In this document: positions 8,654-16,829 of the stretch, piece after piece
Layout of the letters: every line of letters starts with the position of its first letter
Position numbering within the stretch: position 1 is the stretch's first letter
Source of the DNA: Bacillota bacterium
Lineage (GTDB): Bacteria > Bacillota > Sulfobacillia > Sulfobacillales > Sulfobacillaceae
NCBI GenBank assembly: GCA_026627065.1
Contig: JAPNUO010000005.1
Span: 62,001 to 126,000, forward strand
Reading direction: 5' to 3'
DNA length: 64,000 nt
The notes under the pieces: generated by a model
The model's database searches: none
Told to the model about the DNA's origin: nothing
The model's input: only the letters and a program-made list of their open reading frames with translations
Position numbers and translations under genes: made by a program

Positions 8654-8793
8654 ATTGCAGGTAGGTCTCCTGACTTCCGGATCATGGCATGATGAGCAGC
8701 CTTCCAACGGACGTTGTGACTGCTCTGCTCCCCGTAAACAGTGGCGGGTGCCGTTCAGGATTTTCACCTGATTCCCTGTTATGCACCTGCAAT
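8654..8793 (-). promoter_or_regulatory. Cobalamin riboswitch controlling btuF
   Basis: On the minus strand the element has the cobalamin-aptamer landmarks in order: GTGAAAATCCTGAACGG, the B12-box segment CGCCACTG (plus-strand CAGTGGC at 8739-8745), and near the 3' end GTCAGGAGACCTACC. The ends pair perfectly as P1: ATTGCAGGT (8785-8793) with ACCTGCAAT (8654-8662). About 35 bases downstream is a GC-rich stretch followed by seven T (8613-8619), which could be the terminator half of the expression platform; its stem is not well defined by eye. The btuF start is 98 bases past the aptamer. Confidence 0.9.
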
Positions 8794-8805
8794 TCGGATG
8801 TCCTG

Positions 8806-8834
8806 AGTGTACCCTCGATGGCTGAAGGAGACAA
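8806..8834 (-). promoter_or_regulatory. Promoter of the riboswitch-btuF transcript
   Basis: Minus strand: -35 TTGTCT (8829-8834), 17-base spacer, -10 TACACT (8806-8811). This puts the start of transcription near 8799, six bases before the first P1 base of the riboswitch, which supports both calls. Confidence 0.6.
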
Positions 8835-9470
8835 GATATCGGTAGGACTCGCAAAAAGTTTCCTCGAACAGGAGGGCGGCGATGGAAACCCGAAATGGTC
8901 GGCATCATTGTGATGCGTCATCTGTAGCGGCACGTCAAGGCGCGCTCATCGCACGCAGGCTGCCCGAATGCGTCGCGCCGCCACCAGAGCGGGGCGCCGT
9001 ACCGGCCCGCGACCGCGAGCCCGCCTCAGGCCCGGCGGCGAAAGCCGCCCTCATCTGACCAGGGTGGTTGTCAAAGTGGTGCGGGAATTGCCGAGGGTCC
9101 CGATGTTGTGGGGTTAGTGCCATCGCGTGTGGATTGCCTGTGGCGGGTGGTGGGTGGGATGGCCGGGCGGATCCGGATCACGTGTCCGCCCCGATTCAGT
9201 GGGAGAAATTGTTGACCCGGACGCGTGATGACCCGAAACCGTTGGATCTCCTTTTGCAACGGGCAGGCTTTTTGCGACGACATCCCCGCCGCCGATCGAG
9301 TCACGCTGTCTATAAGAAGGGAAATGGGAACGGTGTAGGGACGTTGGTTTGATTTTGTTACCGGGACATTCCATTTCCTAGTGACGCCAGATAATATTCT
9401 AGTTCAGTTTCACCAATCCATCGAAGATCGTGGGCAGCCTCTTTCAAAATGCGCATATATTTAGATTCCT
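8835..9470. other. Intergenic stretch with no recognised gene
   Basis: Short reading frames occur on both strands, but none has a plausible ribosome site or recognisable domain. Base composition turns AT-richer after about 9330, which marks the left edge of the accessory island. Confidence 0.5.
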
Positions 9471-9968
9471 ATGTCGATCGGACAGATGGATAGGAAATCG
9501 ATTAGCCAATTGGTCACTGTGGCGGACCCGCGTGTTGGCCTCGTAGTTGCCACCGATACCGGGCTCGTTATTCCCACGTTGGCGATGTCTCATGCCGTGA
9601 ATCTCTTGGAATTAGCTCGGCATCGCGATGATGCGGTAACTCGAGCCCGCAGTGGACGCATACCCCAGAAATATGCGGGCTCTGCGGTGGTGTCCGTCTC
9701 CAATTTGGGAATGACGCGCGTCGATGAATTCGACGCGCTACTCAATCCGGGGGAAAGTGCGATTCTAGCCGTCGGACGGATCGTCAAGCGTCCTGTTGTG
9801 TACGAAGACGAGCTTGTCGTGCGACGCCAATTCGCAATGACCTTAACATGTGATCACCGCGTCGTTGACGGTATGGACGCTGCCCATTTCCTTGAGACTG
9901 TGGCTCAACAACTGGAGTCGATGAATTGGCCGATTGGCTACGAAGGACAGGATGATTATTCTCGCTAA
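9471..9968 (+). pseudogene. Orphan catalytic domain of a 2-oxoacid dehydrogenase E2 acyltransferase
   Basis: The 165 residues match only the C-terminal two thirds of the catalytic domain of dihydrolipoamide acyltransferases (E2 of pyruvate, branched-chain or acetoin dehydrogenase). Visible are VGLVVATDTGLVIPTL, the SVSNLGM strand and the catalytic HxxxDG as DHRVVDGMDAAHFL. The lipoyl domain, peripheral-subunit-binding domain and first part of the catalytic domain are missing, and nothing upstream in any frame supplies them. The ATG has no good ribosome site. A relic is likely, although the reading frame is intact and the next gene overlaps its end. Confidence 0.7.
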
Positions 9969-10251
9969 CATTACCGTTCTCCTACCTTCAACATTGGAAC
10001 CTTCCACCGTTGCAGCTTTGCAGGCGGCCGAACATGAGCAAGCAATTGCCTACCAAAGAGCAGGCAAGCTACGAGCTATTTGGCGGGTTGTTGGCCGGTA
10101 CGCCAATGTCAGTCTATGGGAGGTGGAGTCGGCTGAGGAGCTTCATGATTTGTTGCAACGGCTACCTTTGTTCCCTTATATGTCCGTGGATTTGACCCTG
10201 TTGGCCAGTCATCCATCAGCCGTGACGAATTTGGGAGCGTCAGTGGACTAA
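9952..10251 (+). CDS. Muconolactone-isomerase-like small protein
   Basis: A 99-residue protein of the muconolactone delta-isomerase (MIase) fold, a dimeric alpha/beta barrel. Visible are the opening strand MIILANITVLLP, the helix EHEQAIAYQRAGKLRAIWRVVGRYANVSLWEVES, and the LHDLLQRLPLFPYMSVDLTLLA ending characteristic of the family. In aromatic catabolism MIase converts muconolactone to 3-oxoadipate enol-lactone, but many homologues are of unknown function. It starts inside the end of the E2 fragment (17-base overlap) with AAGGA five bases upstream. No other catechol-pathway gene is nearby. Confidence 0.72.
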   Translation: MIILANITVLLPSTLEPSTVAALQAAEHEQAIAYQRAGKLRAIWRVVGRYANVSLWEVESAEELHDLLQRLPLFPYMSVDLTLLASHPSAVTNLGASVD

Positions 10252-10538
10252 AAAGTTCCTAACGACGGTCCTCCGAGGAGCCGTTTCGGGATGTGTTCCA
10301 GGACGCTCTCATAAATTCGCCGCTCACGTGGCGAGTGTGCACCAAAGACCGCCGCAGGAGGCAAGGACAGGTGCGGTCTATGCCTACAGCTCGGACCATA
10401 ATCTTTGGAGCTAACGCGACGTGTTTTGAGGATGTGAGGCTGTTTGATTTGAGTATGCGGTTGCAACGGATTGATCAAAGACACCGCTCACGTGGGGGGA
10501 ACTGGCGCAACGAATGCTGTCGAATCTTACTTAAATTA

Positions 10539-12369
10539 GGCACTTATGCTAAAAACCACGGAGTGGTCCCTGACCATCATAGAGCACGCTTTTCGCACCC
10601 AAATCCTGGTATCGCCGGAATTTTTTCCGGGGGCAATTAAAGGGGGCCCGCGCGGACGGGCGGTTCGGTGAAGACGGTCGGCGGCATGTGGAGGGCTTCC
10701 AGAATGGCCTGGAGCGTGGGATGATAAATCGTGGGTAAGGCGATGACCCGGGCCCCCGTCGTCACATCGCGGCCGATGTGCACACCCTGCAAATGGCGAA
10801 TGAGTGCGTGACCCGTGGGTCGGGTCAGCACCCGGCGCTCCGCGAGGCTGTATAAGAGGCACGCCCCCAGCAATACATAGCCCAGCGCTTCCAAGCGCTC
10901 CGGTTTTTTCACGAAGAGCGCGTCGACAAAGAGCGGATCCTTCAAGAAGTGAAAATGCCGCTCCATATGGACTTGGCCCTTGTACTCCGCCAAGAGGGCC
11001 GCGGCGGACCATCGGTCGGCTGGCACCGTGGTGATCAGGACAAACGCGCTCCGTTGAGCGAGGGCCCGTTCGCGCCGTGCCTCGTCCACGGCGTCGATGG
11101 TGGGCACGACGTGCCACGTGGTGACGGTGTCGGCGGTCGCCCCCCCCCCGTCTTCCGTGGCTGCCCTCGTCGGGTCTGCTGCGTGCGGCTCACGACCGTT
11201 CCCGACACGCGATGCCACCCGGCGGCCGCCGTGGCGGGCCCGCGGTCGAGGGCGGCCTGGGCATCAGCTTCACACGCCAACGTCTCGGCAGCGAGCGTGC
11301 GCGCGGTCCGTTCTAAGGTGTCGCGGTCTGCCGTGACGGCGCGGTCGACCGCCCGCTGGGCGCGGGGATCGCTGGCGCTCGACCGCGAGACGACCAGGCG
11401 ATAGGACCGCCCGTCGATTACGCCCGATTGCTCGGACGCCCAGGACGTGGCGCCGTCCGCGCGGACGGCGTGGCGGCCCAGCGGAATCCAAGCCTCCGCT
11501 GCCCAGGCCGCCGCTTTCGCGGCCGCGACCGCGGCAAACGTTTCGCGGCAGCGGGAGACACACGGGATTCCGGCACGCTCGAGCCGGGCTAGATTGGGGC
11601 TCGTCACCAAGGCGGAGTCGGCCACGTAGATCAATTCGCGCCATGGAGCGGGGCTCAACGCATCGACGAGGCGGTCGATCCTCGCCGTATTGAGCGTTTT
11701 GTCCGACCGGTGGCCCGACTCCACCGTCCCGAAGAGCGGGACCCCTTCGTGATTCACAAAGAGTGTCATCAGGAGTTGTTTGAGGTCGGGCCGATGATCC
11801 TTCGAGTACCCATAGGCCGGATGCACGGCGACCGCGTCGGTGTCGGCAAAGACCCCGGCGACCGACCGGGAGGTCGTATCATAAGGCCCCGTCGTGAGGG
11901 CAATGCCCTCCTGGGCTCCTGGGCATACGCGGCCAACGCCCAGGCGCTGAACACCTTGGCAGGTCCCGCTCGGGCCAGTTTATCGAGCGCTCGCCCGAGG
12001 CTGTCGTCTGTGAAGTCGTCCGGGCGCCGGCCCTGCCCGATCAGCATTGCCACATCGGTCAAGGTGAGTCGCTCCGCGACGCGATAGAGCGGCGTTTTTC
12101 CCGCGAAGAGCTCCCGCATGAGGAGCCAGATCCGCTCTCCCGGGGACACCCGGCACGGGCTGAGATCCCACGTCACAAGGGTGTTGACGAGGGACACCCT
12201 GCCGATCTCCTCGGCGAGCGGGCGAAACAGCGGCGCCGCGCCCACGGAACGGCTGGTCGGTGCGATCCGTGGGATCTTCTTTATAAGCAGACGATGCGCC
12301 GTCCCGGCACCTTTTTCCTTCGGAAGTATTCTGGCTATCATTAATATGAATTGGGAAAATTTAGGTGCC
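10539..12369 (-). mobile_element. Degenerate IS1634-family insertion sequence
   Basis: A 1.8-kb element defined by its broken transposase on the minus strand. Possible ends are GGCACTTA (10539-10546) and, reading inwards from the right, GGCACCTA (12362-12369), 7 of 8 identical. Both sit just outside the transposase frames. I see no target duplication, so the exact ends are uncertain. It lies between the muconolactone-isomerase-like gene and vapBC. Confidence 0.55.
10637..12341 (-). pseudogene. IS1634-family transposase, frameshifted
   Basis: DDE transposase of the IS1634 type, spread over all three minus-strand frames. The N-terminal part (12341 to about 11900) contains LLMRELFAGKTPLYRVAERL. 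The middle (11826-11150) has HPAYGYSKDHRPDLKQLLM followed by VADSALVT. The C-terminal part (11150-10637) has AEYKGQVHMERHFHFLKDP, with the YKGQ..ERHF block typical of this class. The first frame change is near 11900; the second coincides with a run of ten C (G on the coding strand) at 11140-11149. The gene cannot give one continuous product unless the frame is shifted. Confidence 0.8.
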
Positions 12370-12407
12370 GAATACGTGTGGAAAGCAAAAGAGTCATGGT
12401 TGTGGCA

Positions 12408-12436
12408 TTGCGGTAGCTAGCTTGAGAGTATATACT
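12408..12436 (+). promoter_or_regulatory. vapBC promoter
   Basis: -35 TTGCGG (12408-12413), 17-base spacer, -10 TATACT (12431-12436). Start of transcription would fall near 12443, about 26 bases before vapB. Confidence 0.6.
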
Positions 12437-12446
12437 TGGTATATAT
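12428..12446. promoter_or_regulatory. Probable VapB/VapBC operator
   Basis: GTATATAC and GTATATAT, two near-palindromic half sites separated by TTG, overlap the -10 hexamer. This is the position expected for autoregulation of a toxin-antitoxin operon by its antitoxin complex. Confidence 0.5.
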
Positions 12447-12468
12447 CAATCTTGTAGGAGGTGGTTTC

Positions 12469-12702
12469 GTGGACCGAGCGAAAATCTTCCAGTCCGGACG
12501 TAGCCAGGCTGTTCGTCTACCTAAGCAGTTCCGGTTTGTCGGTTCGGAAGTGTTTGTGAAACGGATCGGTAAGGCAGTCGTGCTATTGCCAACAGATGAT
12601 GCGTGGGATTCCTTGGCTGAATCGCTGAGTTTATTCTCGGACGACTATTTGGCCGAACGTCAACAGCCTTCGGAACAGCAATCCCGTGAGGAACTGCCCT
12701 GA
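12469..12702 (+). CDS. vapB: VapB-type antitoxin
   Basis: A 77-residue AbrB/SpoVT-type antitoxin. The N-terminal swapped-hairpin domain reads AKIFQSGRSQAVRLPKQFRF, diagnostic for VapB/MazE-like proteins, followed by VFVKRIGKAVVLLP. The acidic tail would mask the toxin. Start is GTG with TAGGAGGTGG five bases upstream. The stop TGA overlaps the toxin ATG by one base, the usual arrangement for coupled toxin-antitoxin genes. The pair directly follows the right end of the IS1634-like element. Confidence 0.9.
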   Translation: MDRAKIFQSGRSQAVRLPKQFRFVGSEVFVKRIGKAVVLLPTDDAWDSLAESLSLFSDDYLAERQQPSEQQSREELP

Positions 12703-13106
12703 TGCGTTATATGTTAGACACCAACATCTGTATCTATCTCATCAAAAAGCGGTCAGACCAGTTGCTCCGTCGCCTGCGCGCCTTGAACACAGGTGACGTG
12801 GGAGTCTCGATTGTCACGGTGGCCGAGCTGCAATATGGTGTGTCGAAGAGCCAGCAGAAGGAGCGAAATCAGGTGGCGCTCCAGGCGTTCTTGTTGCCAC
12901 TCGAGATCGCCGACTTTTCTATGGACAGCGCGTTGGCCTATGGAGAGATTCGGGCTGAATTGGAGAAACAGGGATGCCCTATCGGGCCCTTTGACACGCT
13001 TATCGCGGCGCATGCCCTGTCCCTGGATGTTCTGCTAGTTACCAACAACACGCGAGAATTTGCTCGCGTGCCAGGGTTGCGCGTCGAAGACTGGACATCG
13101 ACCTAA
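12702..13106 (+). CDS. vapC: VapC-type PIN-domain toxin
   Basis: A 134-residue PIN-domain ribonuclease. Acidic metal-binding residues are in place: MLDTNICIYLI (first Asp), VSIVTVAELQYGV (Glu), GPFDTLIAAHAL (Asp) and LLVTNNTREFARVPGL (end of fold). VapC toxins cleave tRNA or rRNA when not held by VapB. The frame is intact and the catalytic residues are present, so this module is probably functional, unlike the PIN relic at 15155-15652. Confidence 0.92.
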   Translation: MRYMLDTNICIYLIKKRSDQLLRRLRALNTGDVGVSIVTVAELQYGVSKSQQKERNQVALQAFLLPLEIADFSMDSALAYGEIRAELEKQGCPIGPFDTLIAAHALSLDVLLVTNNTREFARVPGLRVEDWTST

Positions 13107-13652
13107 TCCCCTCTCGGAGCCCGTGTTCCACTCACGAGGAAGCGAGTGTGGGGCGAGCATTCGTGAGGATGCCCGTCAAGCGTACACAGCGCGACGTCCG
13201 GGCCGTCACCCGATGGAGTGAAGTGATCGAGCTGCGTGACCAATGACAATCGTGGGCCGACCGTCTTCAGCAATCGGGAAGGCCACAGGACGGACCGGCT
13301 GACGGCGAGGGTTCGGGAGACCGCGGCAGAGTTGGAGAGCACGGCATGGCGGAAAGCGACACAGCATCACACGGGGGAGGCCTCGACCCTTCGCGCCAGG
13401 CCGTCCGCTCCATCCGAGAGGCGGGGCCGAAGGACAGCGGACGGGGGCCGAGGAGTCAGAGCTCGGGCTAGGACCCCGTACGGGGGAAAGCCACGGACAG
13501 GGGGAAGCGCGAGCACAAAACACCGCGAGTCATCGCACCCTGTCCCTCACGCAGAGCGTCCTGTAGAGTTGTGATGTTGGGTGTAACTCAGCTTTGCGAG
13601 GAATGATCTGGCATAAATGGAATAACTTCGCAAAGGAATTTTACCGTTCGAT
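13107..13652. other. Stretch without recognisable genes between vapBC and ISKra4 element
   Basis: Reading frames of up to 112 residues exist on both strands, but they are low-complexity Arg/Pro-rich frames typical of GC-rich noncoding DNA, without ribosome sites. No RNA gene or repeat seen. Confidence 0.4.
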
Positions 13653-13719
13653 GACGAAGACAGCTCCTCAAATCATGGGGGTCCGCGAGACCCAAGGAGG
13701 AACTGTAGCATGAGCGTAC
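13653..13719 (+). repeat. Left terminal inverted repeat of the ISKra4-type element
   Basis: Contains a small hairpin, GGGTC with loop CGCGA and GACCC, followed by CAAGGAGGA. The hairpin stem is conserved in the right copy but the loop is not. Confidence 0.75.
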
Positions 13720-14936
13720 TGTATTCAACGGCGGTTGACAAGAGCCCCGTGGTCGAGCTAGAGGGGGCCTGTCGCAGCAGGTCATGGCGAGTTGGGCGAC
13801 GTGGTGGGCCCAGATGGCGGCCGACGACACGGCCGACCTGTGACGTGTGCCACGCCCCGTTGCGAGGCGTCGATCGGGCGCGGCCGATCACGGTCCGGGG
13901 GATTTTTGGCGATTACCGCCTGGAGCGGGCGTATTAGGTCTGCCTGGCGGGCCACGGCTCGGCGACGCCGGCGGATGCGGCGTGGGGCTGAGGGCCCGCC
14001 CGGGTGACCCCGCCTTGGCCGAGCGGCTCTGCCGGTGAGTCGTGGACCTGCCCTTCGACCGGGCAGCGGCGCTGACGAACGAGCTGCTGGGCGTCGCGGT
14101 CGACGGGGGACGGTGCGTCGGGTGGCGGAAGGGGTGGGACAGGTGGCGGAAGCGACCGCACAGGCGGCTTGCTGGTGGCGCTGGATGGCGCAATGGTGCA
14201 GACCGACGGCGCCTGGCACGAAGTGCAAGTGGGGGTGTGTCAGGCCTGGCAACCGACGGCGGCCGGTACTTGGGTGCCCGCCGGCCCACCGGATGACTGC
14301 GTGGAAGTCGGCGGACGAGCGGCGTTTTGGCCCCGGCTGTCTACCCACGCGGTCGCCGCCGGGGTCGAGAGCCGAGCGTGCCGTCTTATCGCGCTGATCG
14401 GGGATGGGGCGCATGGGATCTGGGAGGAGGCGGGCGCGTATTTCTGTGGGTCGGGGAAACAGGTGGTGGAGATCCTCGACTTTTCTCAGGCCGCCGAACA
14501 TGTTTGGACCGTGGCGCACGCGCTCTTTCCGGCAGACGAGGCGGCCGCGGCGGCGTGGGCTGCGCCGCTGGTGGCGGCGTTGCGGGACCAGGGGCCGGCC
14601 CCGGTGCAGGCAGCGTTGGCCGCGCTGGCCCCGCCGGATCCAGCAGCAGCGGCGGTGGTCGCGCGAGAACGGGGGTATTTTGCCTATCATGCGGACCGGA
14701 TGGATTATCCCCGCTATCGTCGCCTCGGGCTGCCCATTGGGTCGGGGACGGTGGAAAGCGCCTGCAAAGTCGTGTGGAAGCAACGGCTCAGTCAAGGCGG
14801 CATGCGCTGGCGTCGCGCGGGGGTCCAGGCGGTGGCCACCCTCCGCGCATGGCATCGCTCGGGTCGTTGGACGGAGCTCTGGGCCAGTCACCCGCTCCGG
14901 CAGCAGGTGCCGCCCTACCGGCGTTGTGCCGCGTGA
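13710..14936 (+). pseudogene. ISKra4-family transposase, multiply disrupted
   Basis: The C-terminal part (from about 14169) is open and diagnostic: GDGAHGIWE (catalytic Asp region), FSQAAEHVW, and IGSGTVESACKVVWKQRL followed by GGMRWRRAG. The N-terminal part has the zinc-finger-like CDVCHAPL..., then ITVRGIFGDYRLERAY and VCLAGHG. Damage seen: TAG at 13935-13937 after RLERAY, a frame change near 13985, TGA at 14036-14038, and a return to the first frame near 14150. The element cannot move by itself. Confidence 0.82.
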
Positions 14937-14992
14937 TCACAATGATGAGGCACACCCCCCGTGCCCCCTCTTTTCAGCCGTCGGGTCCTGTC

Positions 14993-15059
14993 GTATGCTC
15001 ATCTTACAACTCCTCCTTGGGTCGGCGAGACCCCCAGGATTTGAGGAGCTGTTTTCGAC
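14993..15059 (-). repeat. Right terminal inverted repeat of the ISKra4-type element
   Basis: Mirror copy of 13653-13719, about 80% identical. Its hairpin, read in the same orientation as the left copy, is GGGTC, loop TCGCC, GACCC. Confidence 0.75.
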
Positions 15060-15154
15060 ATGCGACATTCTGGTAATTATACCAGTTTATGACTCACCAA
15101 AGTGAGTTGCACACGCGACGGGGCCCTGCGCAAACGCACATGTCACGCCGCCGT

Positions 15155-15652
15155 TCACGGTAGGGAGGCTATCGGATACTCCGCGCTTCCGATCGTTAGG
15201 CTCGCGTAGGAAGGTGGCGGGTTGTAGGCATTGGGGGAAAGGCGACGGCCACGAGTCAAATGTGGCATCAACAGGTGCCATGAGACCCCGCCATAATAGG
15301 ATGCGATGTGCCTCAGAAACTGGGACGGTGGCACCACCGCGATACCACAATGATCAGGATAATCTTTGCCGTTGCTGGTCACAATGAACTGAAGCAGCGT
15401 GTCAGGAATCCACCGGTGTTGCAAGAGCGTAGCCAAGAGGGTATCTATCTCGCGATCCGATAACGGGGGAACTTTGCCAAACCCTCGACGGAGATGGCGG
15501 ATGGCTTCCGCGATGACACTTTGCGCTAACACCATGGTATAAATACCGGCTAGGCCTTAGGCAATGACGCTCGCATTGGGCCCCGAAGGATTGCCCACGG
15601 CTCCTAGAATGACGGTGGTGTCCAGTGTCGCTCGAAGGATTTCGTCAGGCAT
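15155..15652 (-). pseudogene. PIN-domain toxin interrupted by an in-frame stop
   Basis: The minus-strand frame starts MPDEILRATLDTTVILGAVGNP, a PIN first strand with its Asp. It reaches SVIA and hits TAA at 15557-15559. The same frame continues without further stops as GLAGIYTMVLAQSVIAEAIRHLRRGFG, then IDTLLATLLQH and FIVTSNGKDYPDHC, the last with PIN-like acidic residues. One nonsense change therefore splits an otherwise intact gene of about 165 codons. Its start overlaps the end of the upstream HTH gene by eight bases, as in a coupled antitoxin-toxin pair. Restart at the downstream ATG (15535) would lack the first catalytic Asp. Confidence 0.7.
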
Positions 15653-16034
15653 CAAACTGGGTTTCCGGGTCGTGCGCCCAGGTTTCGCTGACCGCTTCGA
15701 GAGCATAGCGGAAGGTGTCCACATGGACAAGGTCTCTACGGGCAATACGCCAACGTCCCCCAGGGGTGCGGTAGCACGGGATGCGACCTTGTTCACACCA
15801 ACGACGTACCGAATCGGGGCTAGCTCCCAGGAGGCGTGCCGCTTGTGCGGGAGTGAGAATGGCAGGAGATGCTAAGGTTTTATCACCCACCGAGGGATGC
15901 ATAATCAGCTGCTGAAGCACTTCACACGTTGCCACACGCACCGTTGGATTGGGTAGCTGGGCTAAGGCGGCTTCAATTTCTTCAAAGTGCTCCCGAACGA
16001 TGGCAAGGGCTTTAGCAACGTCACGCTGGCCCAT
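15645..16034 (-). CDS. Excisionase-type HTH protein, probable antitoxin of the PIN pair
   Basis: A 129-residue protein. The N-terminal half is helical (VAKALAIVREHFEEIEAALAQL). The C-terminal half is a MerR/excisionase-type winged helix: ILTPAQAARLLGASPDSVRRWCEQGRIPCYRTPGGRWRIARRDL. The TPxxAAxLLGxS...W...G.IP....GG..R pattern is diagnostic. It overlaps the PIN gene start, so it is best read as its antitoxin and autoregulator. I chose MGQRDVAKAL as the start; the frame is open to 16118 but that part has no support. The toxin is broken, so this gene may survive as a regulator or be decaying. Confidence 0.72.
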   Translation of the reverse strand: MGQRDVAKALAIVREHFEEIEAALAQLPNPTVRVATCEVLQQLIMHPSVGDKTLASPAILTPAQAARLLGASPDSVRRWCEQGRIPCYRTPGGRWRIARRDLVHVDTFRYALEAVSETWAHDPETQFDA

Positions 16035-16109
16035 ATTAATCACTTCACCCAGAGTATATCTAAACACGGCAAATGTCGCAAACGCCGTAAACGCAGGCAC
16101 GATAAACGT

Positions 16110-16703
16110 ACAATCCAATCCAATTCTCTCCCGACGAAAACGAGGGTAGTCGATAGCAACGGCAACGTCGTATCGAACTTCAATGGGACAGCTGAAGTCA
16201 CCCTCTCGAATACAGGATTGGCGACTGCGAGCACAGGGACGATTACCTTTTCGAACGGTATGGCAAGCTTTACCGTCTCCGGTACGGGCACGGGCACCGT
16301 CACCGTGGATGTGTCAGACCTCACCGGTTCCAACGGAATTAGCGTCAGCGGAATTTCTTACAGCTCGCCTACCATTACGTTGACGACATCGGTACCGACG
16401 AGCCTGATCAGCCCGACGGAATCTTCGATGCTGGCGGCGGCCAATGGTTCCACCACCGTGACGGTTAACCTAGTGGACCAACTGGGCAATCCTATTCCTT
16501 CGACGTTCGCTACCGGGTTTGATGTGGTAACCCTGAATATAGTAGGACGAGGATCTTTCATCCCTGCGGGTACTGCGGCTACCACGTCGGAAACGGTCTA
16601 CGTGGCAGCGGGGCTGCCTTGGACGGCCACAGTGTCGTTGCGGAACCACCGGGGCGTGCGTCAGCGGCATCTTCTTACGAAAACGTCTGGGCTGGAACGC
16701 TAG
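16110..16703 (+). pseudogene. Fragment of an Ig-like-repeat surface protein
   Basis: An open stretch without a plausible start or signal peptide. Its composition is rich in Thr, Ser, Gly and Val, typical of bacterial Ig-like or invasin repeats. One repeat has VVDSNGNVVSNFNGTAEVTLSNTG followed by GTITFSNGMASFTVSGTGTGT, the next VDQLGNPIPSTF. Such repeats make up large secreted or S-layer-associated proteins. The left end abuts the HTH gene and the right end loses frame after GLPWTATVSL, so only about 190 codons remain of a larger gene. Confidence 0.65.
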
Positions 16704-16829
16704 ATCGCGGTTCTTCTTACGCGATTTCGCCTGATTCATTAGCCCGGTTGAAACCGTTTTTGCCTTCCAACCCGAACGTTTTCCGTCGGGCACCGGCTTG
16801 CGCCTTCTGCCCTGGGACAACGATGACCC

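Larger units (their letters stand above)
13653..15059 (+). mobile_element. Decayed ISKra4-family insertion sequence
   Basis: About 1.4 kb, bounded by long inverted repeats. The left end (13653-13719) and the reverse complement of the right end (14993-15059) align over 67 bases without gaps, with about 54 identities by my alignment. Both begin G(A/T)CGAA(G/A)ACAGCTCC. The transposase between them is broken. I cannot see a clear target duplication. Confidence 0.75.

Noticed and set aside
8477..8908. Minus-strand frame of 143 codons over the riboswitch
   Set aside because: It covers the cobalamin riboswitch and the btuF start; no protein features.
10248..10484. Minus-strand frame of 78 codons left of the IS1634-type element
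   Set aside because: The end looks protein-like but I can assign no family and see no ribosome site.
13782..14891. Minus-strand open frame of 369 codons opposite the ISKra4 transposase
   Set aside because: Pro/Arg-rich shadow; the plus strand carries the recognisable transposase motifs.
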